Part shown: positions 51,393 to 58,959 of the stretch, piece after piece
Position numbering within the stretch: position 1 is the stretch's first letter
How the letters are laid out: every line of letters begins with the position of its first letter
NCBI GenBank assembly: GCA_015064685.1
Contig: SVRT01000009.1
Span: forward strand, 1 to 64,000
Reading direction: 5' to 3'
Length of the DNA: 64,000 bases
DNA from: Oscillospiraceae bacterium
Lineage (GTDB): Bacteria; Bacillota; Clostridia; Oscillospirales; CAG-272
Position numbers and translations under genes: made by a program
The notes under the pieces: generated by a model
What the model was told of the DNA's origin: nothing
The model's database searches: none
What the model saw: the letters and a program-made list of their open reading frames with translations, nothing else

Positions 51393-52075
51393 ATTCCTGC
51401 CTCCTTTATAAAGAGATTGGTATTGAACGTAATATTCGTAATAGCTTTACCAACTACGACCGCGTGCGCTCCCGCCTTTATCGCTTCTCTGAAAAGTGCG
51501 GGGCTGTTATATCTTCCCTCTGCGATTATTGGCGTATCGATGCTTGCTTTGAGTCTCTTTACAAGCTCAAGGTCGGGCTCGTCCTTAAAGGGAGAATAAT
51601 CGGTATATCCGCTAAGTGTCGTGGATATTATATCCGCGCCCATATTTGCGGCGGCTATTCCCTCCTCGTACGTGGCGATGTCAGCCATAACGATGACGCC
51701 AAGCTCATCTTTCACGCGACGGATAAGCTCGCCTAAATCCGTTCCGTCGGGACGGTGGCGCAAGGTCGCGTCAAGCGCGATTATCTCGACACCGAGATCC
51801 GCTATCTCCTTTGCGTGCGCGAAGTCGGGCGTTATGTACGGAATAGTCGGCGAAGGCTCGGTCTTATTGATACCGATGATCGGCACGCTTACCTTTTCCT
51901 TGATCGCGCTGATGTCCCTGACTCCGTCGGCGCGTATTGCTACCGCTCCACCAAGCTGTGCGGCATGCGCCAATGCCGCCATTATCTCCGGAGAGCGGAG
52001 GGGATTACCCGGTCGCGCCTGACATGAAACTATAAGTCCGTTTTTTAAGCTTTCGATTATTTCCTTGTTATTCAT
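51389..52075 (-). CDS. nanE: N-acetylmannosamine-6-phosphate 2-epimerase
   Basis: NanE converts ManNAc-6-phosphate to GlcNAc-6-phosphate in sialic acid and ManNAc catabolism. The 228-residue TIM-barrel protein shows LIVSCQARPGNPL, PIIGINKTEP (catalytic Lys region), ITPDFAHAKEIADLGVEIIALDAT, RHRPDG, DIIST-LSGYT, IAEGRY and VVVGKAITN, all typical. The start is set at MNNKE (52075) with AAGGAA upstream; an ATG at 52093 lies within the preceding gene and has no site. It sits between the BadF-type kinase (4-nt gap) and the glycosidase (4-nt overlap). Confidence 0.93.
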   Translation of the reverse strand: MNNKEIIESLKNGLIVSCQARPGNPLRSPEIMAALAHAAQLGGAVAIRADGVRDISAIKEKVSVPIIGINKTEPSPTIPYITPDFAHAKEIADLGVEIIALDATLRHRPDGTDLGELIRRVKDELGVIVMADIATYEEGIAAANMGADIISTTLSGYTDYSPFKDEPDLELVKRLKASIDTPIIAEGRYNSPALFREAIKAGAHAVVVGKAITNITFNTNLFIKEAGI

Positions 52076-52079
52076 TGTT

Positions 52080-53033
52080 TTATTTCCTTTCATTCTTTAA
52101 AATTCTTTTAAATATTTCCTTGTCTACAATCTCGCCGTTGCTTTCAAGTACGGCTGTTTTTGCCGCGACAGAGGGCGAAAAGCAGGGGTCGTACACGACA
52201 TTTGCACGGCTGAGCTTTTCCAGCTCTTCCCTGCATCTGCAAAGCAAAAGCGGTTTGTTCGCAAAAAAGCCGCCGCAGAGGAGGACTCGACTGCCGCTTT
52301 TATCGTCGCTTGTTAAGTATGCCATTTTTGCTATCTCTCGCGCGGCATCCGAATAAAGCTTTTCTGCCGCGACGTCGCCTTTTTCCCAAAGGTCGTATAT
52401 TTTGGGTGCGAAGGAGGCAAGAGTTCTCCTATCAAGGTTGACAGCACGGTTTTTCAGCTCCATTCGGTCTTTAAATTCTGACAGTTCCAAGCCGTCCGAC
52501 AAAAAGGCAAACATATTACGAAGCCCGTGTGAAGATCCAAATCCGTCGACATCACGAAGATAGAGCTTCAGGGCATCCTGCCCGAGTCCGCCGCCCGAGC
52601 CGCCGTCACCGTATACAGGTCCCCAGCCTCCGCAAAATTTTCGCCCGTTTGCGGTATCGCCTACCGCTACGCTTCCCGTTCCGCACATCACGACCGAGGA
52701 GCAATTCATATATGCCGCTGCTCGCAGTATCGCGTCTCCGCAAGCCTCGCGCTCGACCTTTACATGTTTATTGGGAAAATGCTTTTTCAAAGCCGTTTCG
52801 ACCTCGCGCGTATTCGGTCCGCCGAGGGAGAGGAATATTGCGATCGGGGAGGCTACTCCCTCAAGCTCATTTGCCGCAAGACGGACGGTTTCATCTATCG
52901 GCAATATTCCCTCCCTGATCGCACCGAGTCCCGCGGTCTTTGTCTCGTATACTGTGACGCCGCGCCCGTCGATAAGTGACCAGAGCGTTTTACTGCCTCC
53001 GGAGTCTATGGCGAGATATATCTTATTTTCCAA
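52080..53033 (-). CDS. BadF/BadG-type amino-sugar kinase (GlcNAc/ManNAc kinase-like)
   Basis: The 317-residue protein is in the BadF/BadG/BcrA/BcrD ATPase family, whose sugar-kinase branch includes N-acetylglucosamine kinase and MurK. It has the phosphate-1 loop AIDSGGSKT, the substrate-side VMCGTGSVAVG with FCGGWGPVYGDGGSG, and the adenosine motif VLLCGGFFANKPL. The start is TTG with AAGGAGG 11 nt upstream, a wide but acceptable distance. It is the first gene of the four-gene operon. Its position before nanE suggests that it makes ManNAc-6-phosphate, the NanE substrate (inference). NanK proteins are usually ROK-family, so this would be a non-orthologous replacement. Confidence 0.82.
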   Translation of the reverse strand: MENKIYLAIDSGGSKTLWSLIDGRGVTVYETKTAGLGAIREGILPIDETVRLAANELEGVASPIAIFLSLGGPNTREVETALKKHFPNKHVKVEREACGDAILRAAAYMNCSSVVMCGTGSVAVGDTANGRKFCGGWGPVYGDGGSGGGLGQDALKLYLRDVDGFGSSHGLRNMFAFLSDGLELSEFKDRMELKNRAVNLDRRTLASFAPKIYDLWEKGDVAAEKLYSDAAREIAKMAYLTSDDKSGSRVLLCGGFFANKPLLLCRCREELEKLSRANVVYDPCFSPSVAAKTAVLESNGEIVDKEIFKRILKNERK

Positions 53034-53104
53034 GATGATCTGACCTCCTTTTCATTATGTTACGATTTTTTATTGTTACTGTTGATGAACTATTCGACAG
53101 GAAT

Positions 53105-53122
53105 GTTAAATTGTAATTTAAC
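53105..53122. promoter_or_regulatory. Inverted repeat, possible operator of the kinase-nanE operon
   Basis: GTTAAATTGTAATTTAAC has 8-bp arms around a 2-bp centre. It lies about 75 nt upstream of the kinase start. The 480 nt between the kinase and the AraC gene also hold the palindromic element at 53129-53321 and the AraC promoter. Confidence 0.4.
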
Positions 53123-53128
53123 GAGGAG

Positions 53129-53321
53129 ACAATCCCTCAGTCGCCTATGGCGACAGCTCCCTTTACACAAGGGAGCTTTGTTGGTGGATGTTTGTGCGCT
53201 TTGTAGCCGTGAAATCCTTTACGGATAAAGTGAAACTCACTACAGCCTCGTTCTCAACCTTTGAGGTGAAGCTCCCTTGTGTAAAGGGAGCTGTCGAGCG
53301 AATGCGAGACTGAGGGATTGT
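53129..53321. repeat. 193-bp palindromic MITE-like element
   Basis: Outer inverted repeats ACAATCCCTCAGTC and GACTGAGGGATTGT bound the element. Inner 25-bp arms (around 53153-53177 and 53271-53295, core AGCTCCCTTTACACAAGGG) are perfect reverse complements and each is itself partly palindromic. It encodes no protein. Similar ACAATCCCTCAGTC-type elements are, from memory, frequent between genes in gut Clostridia. Its long hairpin could also influence transcription of the flanking operon. Confidence 0.85.
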
Positions 53322-53454
53322 TCGAACGCACCGATAAATCAAAATTTGATGTGACGGCTGAATAGCTACTTTTTATTTTATTGCATATCGGGTATTTTTT
53401 CAAGCAAGAGAATACACGTAAAATATAAAAATATACACTTTTTGTTATAAATCA

Positions 53455-53483
53455 TTGACAATATTGAGTTAATCGATTATAAT
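53455..53483 (+). promoter_or_regulatory. SigA promoter of the AraC-type regulator
   Basis: TTGACA at 53455-53460 and TATAAT at 53478-53483 are 17 bp apart, a full consensus, about 25 nt before the start. Confidence 0.92.
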
Positions 53484-53513
53484 AAATCCATCAAATACTG
53501 TTTGGAGGATATT

Positions 53514-54374
53514 ATGGAGACTTTTCCCGTACCGCGTGTTCTTCAATGCGCAAGATATATCAATTCCCCGTCACGCCGCGACGAGAGGAGGGTCAAGGAC
53601 TACGAATTTGATCTGTATCTCGGTGGTGAGCGTGAGGTCTGGGTGGACGGCAAGCACTACTGCCTCTCCGAGGGATATATGTATTTCAAGCGCCCCGGCG
53701 AGGTCGTTGCGGGAGTCGGCGACTATAATATGTATATGATCACGCTTGATTTTGCCAACACGCCCGATCTCTCACCTTCCTCATATTACCGCAACCGTGA
53801 CGGCGATCCGCAACGGACCTCTGAATTTGACAAGCTGTGCGAGCTTCCGTCTCTCTTTTTTGCTTATCACTTCAAGGATATTATCGAGCTTTATGAAAAG
53901 ATCATCTCCTGCACCTTTCTCGCGGCGGAAAACCGAGAGCTTGAACGCGCATATATTGAAGAGCTTCTCTTTCTCGTTTTTGCGGATGCCGCGAGGTACA
54001 AGCGTGAAGCCATCGATATCTCGTCTGCAAAAGGCTCTGAGCATATCAAACGCGCCTGCGCCTTCATCAATCATCACTACGCGGAGGATATCACCGTTGA
54101 TATGATCTCAGATCAAGTAGGGCTCAATAAAAACTATCTTATCAGAATTTTTAAGAAAGAGCTGGGAATCACTCCGATGAAGTATCTGCTTGATACACGT
54201 TTGTATTTCGCCCGCGCTCTTCTTCTACAGACCGATGAGACAGTATCGGGTATTGCCGAAAGGTGCGGTTTTAATACCTCGTCGTATTTTATTAAATGCT
54301 TCAGAGAGCGTTATTCTGAAAGCCCTTTGTCATACAGACGCGCGATGCTTGAAAAAAGAGTTCAACAAATGTAA
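53514..54374 (+). CDS. AraC-family transcriptional regulator
   Basis: The 286-residue regulator has an N-terminal cupin-type sensing domain (about 1-120) and a C-terminal double helix-turn-helix: ITVDMISDQVGLNKNYLIRIFKKELG for the first and ETVSGIAERCGFNTSSYFIKCFRERYSESP for the second, each the expected AraC/XylS pattern. It likely senses a sugar and activates neighbouring carbohydrate genes, either the GH31 gene downstream or the divergent kinase-nanE operon. The start is the ATG at 53514, 5 nt after GGAGG; a TTG at 53502 overlaps that site. Confidence 0.9.
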   Translation: METFPVPRVLQCARYINSPSRRDERRVKDYEFDLYLGGEREVWVDGKHYCLSEGYMYFKRPGEVVAGVGDYNMYMITLDFANTPDLSPSSYYRNRDGDPQRTSEFDKLCELPSLFFAYHFKDIIELYEKIISCTFLAAENRELERAYIEELLFLVFADAARYKREAIDISSAKGSEHIKRACAFINHHYAEDITVDMISDQVGLNKNYLIRIFKKELGITPMKYLLDTRLYFARALLLQTDETVSGIAERCGFNTSSYFIKCFRERYSESPLSYRRAMLEKRVQQM

Positions 54375-54414
54375 AAATATTAAAGTTTTTTCGGTTTTTT
54401 ATTTATTTTCAGGG

Positions 54415-54443
54415 TTGACTTTGAGATTTAATTATTTTATAAT
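54415..54443 (+). promoter_or_regulatory. SigA promoter of the GH31 gene
   Basis: TTGACT at 54415-54420 and TATAAT at 54438-54443 are 17 bp apart, about 50 nt before the ATG at 54497. Confidence 0.85.
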
Positions 54444-54496
54444 TTAGAAAAAGCTTTTGCCGTTTGACTTTATGACACGTAAAGGAGGAATTCAAA

Positions 54497-56467
54497 ATGA
54501 GTGTTTATAAGATAAGATACGGTACACCCGAGGAGATAGTTCCGTCAAAATTCGCTCCCGCGCCTAAATGCGAGATCATTGAAGGTATGCCCGAGGGTGC
54601 TGAGGGCATGATCTTTTCAACGTCAAAAAGAGGCGTTGAGGTTCTTATTCCCGTCGATGCTGATGCCGGTATTTACGGCTTTGGTCTTCAGCTCAAGCGC
54701 GTTCAGCACCGCGGCAGAAAAAAGATGATCCGCCCAAATGCCGACCCCTCGGGAGACACAGGTGACACGCACGCTCCCGTTCCCTTCTTTGTTACAAATA
54801 AGGGCTTTGGCGTTTACGTTGATACAGCGAGATACGCAAGCTTCTACTGCGGACGCGAGCTTCGCCCCGAGAATGCAGGCGCTATTGACAATGAAAACGA
54901 CACATCCCCCGACGTTGAGGGAAAGGATGCATCCAACATTTTCGATACTCTTTACGAGGTAAGAAAAGGCGGCAAGAATAGCTTTGTAACAGTCGAGGTA
55001 CCGATTGCCGAGGGTATTGATATTTATTACATAACCGGTGACTCTATCCGCGACATTGTTGCTCAGTACAATATGCTCTCGGGCGGCGGATGCATGCCTC
55101 CTATGTGGGGTCTTGGATGCTTCTATCGCTGTGATATGAAATTCCGTGACGATCAGGTGCTTGATATTGCGCATCAGTTCAGAGAGAAGGATATTCCCTG
55201 CGACATTATCGGTCTTGAGCCCGGTTGGCAGACTCGCGCGTACTCGTCGTCATTTGTTTGGAATCCTACCAATTTTCCGAATCCCCAAGAGACCGTCAAT
55301 GCGCTCAGAGACGATCATTTCCACGTCAGCCTCTGGCAGCAGTCATTTATTCATCCCACCTCCCCGCTATACGAGCCTATGATCGAGTACAGCGGCGATT
55401 ATCTCGTATGGAAGGGTCTTGTTCCCGACTTTGCGCTTGAAGGCACGAAAAAGGTTTTCGGCGGATATATGAAGGACAATCTCGTTTCGATGGGTGTTGA
55501 CGGCTTCAAGCTCGACGAGTGCGACGGAAGTGATTTCACGGGCTCCTGGACCTTCCCAAACTGCGCAAAGTTCCCTTGCGGCGCTGACGGTGAGCAGTAT
55601 CACTCCCTTTTCGGCACTCTGTATCAGCAGACTCTTACCGAGGCTCTTGGAAATCAAAGAACGCTCGGTGAGATAAGAAATCTCGGCTCGCTTGCCGCTT
55701 CTTATCCTTACGTGCTTTACTCCGACCTTTACGGACACAAGGACTTTATTACAGGCGTTGTAAACTCCGGCTTCTCGGGTCTTCTCTGGACTCCCGAGGT
55801 AAGACATGCCGAAAACCGCGATGATCTTATAAGACGTATCCAGGCTACCGTTTTCAGCGTTCAGGCTCTTGTCAACGCATTCTACCTTCCTGAAATGCCC
55901 TGGGAAAAGCACGGATGTACCGACGAGGTACGCGAGCTGTTCCGCGTTCGTACGTCGCTCGTTCCCTATCTGTTCAACGCTTTCTACGACTATCACACAA
56001 CTGGCAAGGCTCCTGTTCGCGCGCTTGTTTGCGACTACCAAAACGAGCCTGCTTCACTTGATATCGACGATCAGTATCTCTTTGGAGACTCTATGATAGT
56101 TGCTCCCATAATTTCGGGCAACACAGAGCGTGACGTTTGGCTCCCTGCGGGTGAATGGTACGACTTCTTTACGGGCGAAAAATTCGAAGGCGGTGTTCAT
56201 CACAGAGCCGTATCTCACATTCCCGTTTACGTTAAGGGCGGCACTGTCTTACCTGTTGCCGAGCCTGTAAATTACATTGAGAGAGAAACGGTGTTTGACA
56301 TTACTCTCCGCGCGTATGGTGAGGTTTCGGACGATGCTTTCTGCACTCTCGTTGAGGACAGCGATGACTCATACAATGCGGAATATACCGTTCACAAGAT
56401 AACCAAGGGTACGGGCGGCAAGCTTGGTAACAGATACAATATCGTTGGTGTTGAGGAAATAAAATAA
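54497..56467 (+). CDS. GH31 alpha-glycosidase
   Basis: The 656-residue enzyme belongs to family GH31 (alpha-glucosidases, alpha-xylosidases and relatives). The N-terminal beta-sandwich (IYGFGLQLKRVQHRG) leads to the barrel with the nucleophile in DGFKLDECDG, then GFSGLLWTPEVRHAENRDDLIRRIQ and PYLFNAFYDYHTTGKAPVRAL. A C-terminal beta domain follows (DDQYLFGDSMIVAPI, PVYVKGGTVLPV). There is no signal peptide, so it is probably cytoplasmic and acts on imported oligosaccharides. The exact linkage cannot be read. It has its own promoter and terminator and follows the AraC gene by about 120 nt. Confidence 0.88.
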   Translation: MSVYKIRYGTPEEIVPSKFAPAPKCEIIEGMPEGAEGMIFSTSKRGVEVLIPVDADAGIYGFGLQLKRVQHRGRKKMIRPNADPSGDTGDTHAPVPFFVTNKGFGVYVDTARYASFYCGRELRPENAGAIDNENDTSPDVEGKDASNIFDTLYEVRKGGKNSFVTVEVPIAEGIDIYYITGDSIRDIVAQYNMLSGGGCMPPMWGLGCFYRCDMKFRDDQVLDIAHQFREKDIPCDIIGLEPGWQTRAYSSSFVWNPTNFPNPQETVNALRDDHFHVSLWQQSFIHPTSPLYEPMIEYSGDYLVWKGLVPDFALEGTKKVFGGYMKDNLVSMGVDGFKLDECDGSDFTGSWTFPNCAKFPCGADGEQYHSLFGTLYQQTLTEALGNQRTLGEIRNLGSLAASYPYVLYSDLYGHKDFITGVVNSGFSGLLWTPEVRHAENRDDLIRRIQATVFSVQALVNAFYLPEMPWEKHGCTDEVRELFRVRTSLVPYLFNAFYDYHTTGKAPVRALVCDYQNEPASLDIDDQYLFGDSMIVAPIISGNTERDVWLPAGEWYDFFTGEKFEGGVHHRAVSHIPVYVKGGTVLPVAEPVNYIERETVFDITLRAYGEVSDDAFCTLVEDSDDSYNAEYTVHKITKGTGGKLGNRYNIVGVEEIK

Positions 56468-56479
56468 AGGAATATCAAA

Positions 56480-56516
56480 AAAATGAGGTTTTTTGATGAA
56501 AAAACCTCATTTTTCT
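56480..56516 (+). terminator. Terminator of the GH31 gene
   Basis: AAATGAGGTTTTTT pairs with AAAAAACCTCATTT around GATG and is followed by TTCTTT. Confidence 0.88.
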
Positions 56517-56546
56517 TTATTTTTATGTCAATTTTGATTGGAAATA

Positions 56547-56575
56547 TTGACAAAATTGTGCATGGGTGTTACAAT
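56547..56575 (+). promoter_or_regulatory. SigA promoter of the sugar isomerase/epimerase gene
   Basis: TTGACA at 56547-56552 and TACAAT at 56570-56575 are 17 bp apart, about 50 nt before the ATG. Confidence 0.88.
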
Positions 56576-56628
56576 TTATTATGTTGGGAGTTCTACTCCG
56601 ATAAAACTTGAAAAGGTGGTATTTTATT

Positions 56629-57444
56629 ATGAAAATGGGTGTTTGCGCGACAAATCCGAAGCAATGGAAATCCGTTGCCGAAAACGGTTACGATTATATT
56701 GAAATGGCATTCTTTCTCATCGCCAATGCTACTGACGAGGAGTTTGAGGAGATGAAAAAGGCTCAGGCCGAGGCGGGTATTCCCGTTGAAGCTTGTATGG
56801 GCTACTTCCCCGGCGGCTTGTCTCTCTACGCTTTTGATCCCGAGACCGGTAAGGGTACCGATTTTAGCGAGGTCGAGGCGAGAGTCAGGGAGCATTCCGA
56901 AAAAGGCTTCTCGAGAGCTTCTCAGCTCGGCGTTAAGGTCGTTGTCGTCGGATCGGGCTCTGCTCGCAGAGTCCCCGAGGGTATGGATCGCGCAGAGGCT
57001 GAAAAGCAGTTTGCCCGCGTGCTTGAGATATGCGGCGAGGTTGCCGCTAAGTACGGCGCTTCTATCGTTATCGAGCCCTTGAATAAGAAGGAGACAGACA
57101 TCGTCAACACCCTTGAGGAGGCGCTTTATATCCACTCGCTCGTAAAGAACGACAACGTTTTCGTGCTTAACGATTTCTATCATTCTCATATTGAGGGTGA
57201 GTCTCTTGATTGGATAGCAAAAGCGGGAGATCTTCTCCGCCACGTTCATATTTGTGACTTCGAGAGAAATTGCCCGACGCTCGAGAAGGACGCAGATGAT
57301 CTTATCCCCTGCGTTAAGGCTCTCAAGGATGCAGGCTATAACGCACGCATCAGCTACGAATGTAACTTTAAGCCCGATTTTGAGACTGCAATCGCTAACG
57401 CAAAATCCATGACGGATGCATTCAGAGCAGTTTGGGCTGAATAA
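56629..57444 (+). CDS. Sugar phosphate isomerase/epimerase (xylose isomerase-like TIM barrel)
   Basis: The 271-residue protein has the AP-endonuclease-2/xylose isomerase-like fold. Candidate metal ligands appear in the expected order: Glu in IVIEPLNKKETD, Asp in VLNDFYHSH, His in RHVHICDF and Glu in ISYECNF. Related proteins are ketose 3-epimerases, hydroxypyruvate isomerase and inosose enzymes, so the substrate is open. The start is the ATG at 56629 with AGGTGG upstream; a TTG at 56608 lies before that site. Located between GH31 and GH43 genes, it probably processes a released sugar. Confidence 0.82.
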   Translation: MKMGVCATNPKQWKSVAENGYDYIEMAFFLIANATDEEFEEMKKAQAEAGIPVEACMGYFPGGLSLYAFDPETGKGTDFSEVEARVREHSEKGFSRASQLGVKVVVVGSGSARRVPEGMDRAEAEKQFARVLEICGEVAAKYGASIVIEPLNKKETDIVNTLEEALYIHSLVKNDNVFVLNDFYHSHIEGESLDWIAKAGDLLRHVHICDFERNCPTLEKDADDLIPCVKALKDAGYNARISYECNFKPDFETAIANAKSMTDAFRAVWAE

Positions 57445-57482
57445 ATTTCTCATCAACAGCTTCTCCTCAGGAAGAAGCCTAT

Positions 57483-57517
57483 AAAAAATCGCACGGCGAC
57501 GCCGTGCGATTTTTTTA
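57483..57517. terminator. Bidirectional terminator
   Basis: AAAAAATCGCACGGC pairs with GCCGTGCGATTTTTT around GAC, between the convergent epimerase and GH43 genes. Confidence 0.92.
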
Positions 57518-58912
57518 TTCGATTTCGAAGTCAAGCAAAGATGCGCTTCCGTCTCCTCGATATGTGAAGTAGAGGGCGTGTGTACCGTTGGTACATCTGA
57601 AATCCGCCGTTGTGCTTGTCCACTCGGTCGATGGTGAAAGCTTGACCGTGGCGCACATATCGCCGCATTCACTATCTCTTCGAATCTCGATGATTGCGTT
57701 TGAATCACATTTAAAGGTAAGCGTGATCTTATTTTCTCTCCCGTCAAGCTCAAAATATTTATATCCGACTGTTGAGCCGTCCTGCATGCCGTGAACGTAC
57801 TGCGCGCACTCTTCTCCGTCGGTCCCATCTTGCTTATAGCAAAGCTCGGAATCCTTATCTTCAATTGCTGTTTCAAAAATATTACACGCGATATACGCGC
57901 AGTGTTTACCGCGGGCAACGAGCGGTTTTCCGTTGAGTCCCTGCGAGGTGACCTCAACTTGATCAATAGAACCGTCGGGATTTATTTTTATCTTCTCCGC
58001 ACACGCCTGTCTTGCTCCGCCCTTTCCAGTTTGGCGATGATAAAAAACATACCATTCATCCCCAATTTTGACAATGTTTCCATGGTTGTTGCCTACAAAA
58101 GCGCGAGGTGTGTCGGATAGCCCGATATCTGCGTTGCTGATAATTATTCCACCGTATTTAAAATCGCGGTCGGGATAGTCGGATATCGCGTAGCACAGAT
58201 CGTGCAAACGGTGTGAAGAATAGACAAAATAATATTTTTCACCTATTTTTCTGATTCCCGATGCCTCGAAAAACTCATTTTGCTCAAAGCTTGTTCCCTC
58301 TGCGTAATTTGCACCCGGAACGATGAGCTTTGCCTCTCCCTTTACGGTGATCATATCACTCTCAAGCTCGGTGCAATATGCCCCGACGTACCTACGTCCG
58401 AGCTCGTCAAGTCTTTCCGTATTTTGCGGACGGCGGGTGGCGTATCCCGTATAAAGATATACATGTCCGTTATCACAGAGAACGGCGGGATCGTCTATCA
58501 TCGGGTCTCCCCAAAGGCTTCCGTACTCACGTCCGTCCTTATACTGTACTCTGCCAAGAAAGCGGAATGGGCCTGACGGTGTATCAGAGACGGCGACGCC
58601 GAGTCCTCCCATCGGATAATACAGATAATATTTTCCGTCCTCTCCCCTCGTTGCATCGGGAGCGTGCATAAATGATTCTCCGGGCTTATACGTAGGGTCT
58701 TCCTCACGCTGAAACATCACACCCTCGTATCTCCAATCGGACAGATCGGTCACGGGAGCAGACCAGCTTGCGTAGTTATTATAGCACCAGCGCTTCACAC
58801 GGTATGCATCGTGAGATCCGTATATATACACTCGTCCGTCAAACACATACGGCTCGGAATCGGGGATATATTCATATGACGGTAAAAAGGGGTTAACTGC
58901 TTGCTTTCCCAT
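57515..58912 (-). CDS. GH43 glycosidase with C-terminal CBM6-type domain
   Basis: The 465-residue protein is a five-bladed propeller GH43 enzyme: NPFLPSYEYIPDSEPYVFDGRVYIYGSHD at the start (Asp as general base), IDDPAVL (pKa-modulating Asp) and FFEASGIRKIGEKYYFVYS (general acid Glu). The C-terminal roughly 130 residues (SELCYKQDGTDG ... SASLLDFEIE) resemble a CBM6-like beta-sandwich. Family members cut arabinose, xylose or galactose side chains from plant polysaccharides. With no signal peptide it probably acts on imported oligosaccharides. An AAGGAGAG site precedes the ATG. Confidence 0.88.
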   Translation of the reverse strand: MGKQAVNPFLPSYEYIPDSEPYVFDGRVYIYGSHDAYRVKRWCYNNYASWSAPVTDLSDWRYEGVMFQREEDPTYKPGESFMHAPDATRGEDGKYYLYYPMGGLGVAVSDTPSGPFRFLGRVQYKDGREYGSLWGDPMIDDPAVLCDNGHVYLYTGYATRRPQNTERLDELGRRYVGAYCTELESDMITVKGEAKLIVPGANYAEGTSFEQNEFFEASGIRKIGEKYYFVYSSHRLHDLCYAISDYPDRDFKYGGIIISNADIGLSDTPRAFVGNNHGNIVKIGDEWYVFYHRQTGKGGARQACAEKIKINPDGSIDQVEVTSQGLNGKPLVARGKHCAYIACNIFETAIEDKDSELCYKQDGTDGEECAQYVHGMQDGSTVGYKYFELDGRENKITLTFKCDSNAIIEIRRDSECGDMCATVKLSPSTEWTSTTADFRCTNGTHALYFTYRGDGSASLLDFEIE

Positions 58913-58959
58913 ACTTCTCTCCTTTTTTGAAAAAACGGTTGTTTTGCGGCTGTATTCTG

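Noticed and set aside
56593-57966. 457-codon minus-strand frame opposite the isomerase and overlapping the GH43 gene
   Set aside because: It is the antisense of a well-supported isomerase gene, crosses a strong bidirectional terminator and shows no domain.
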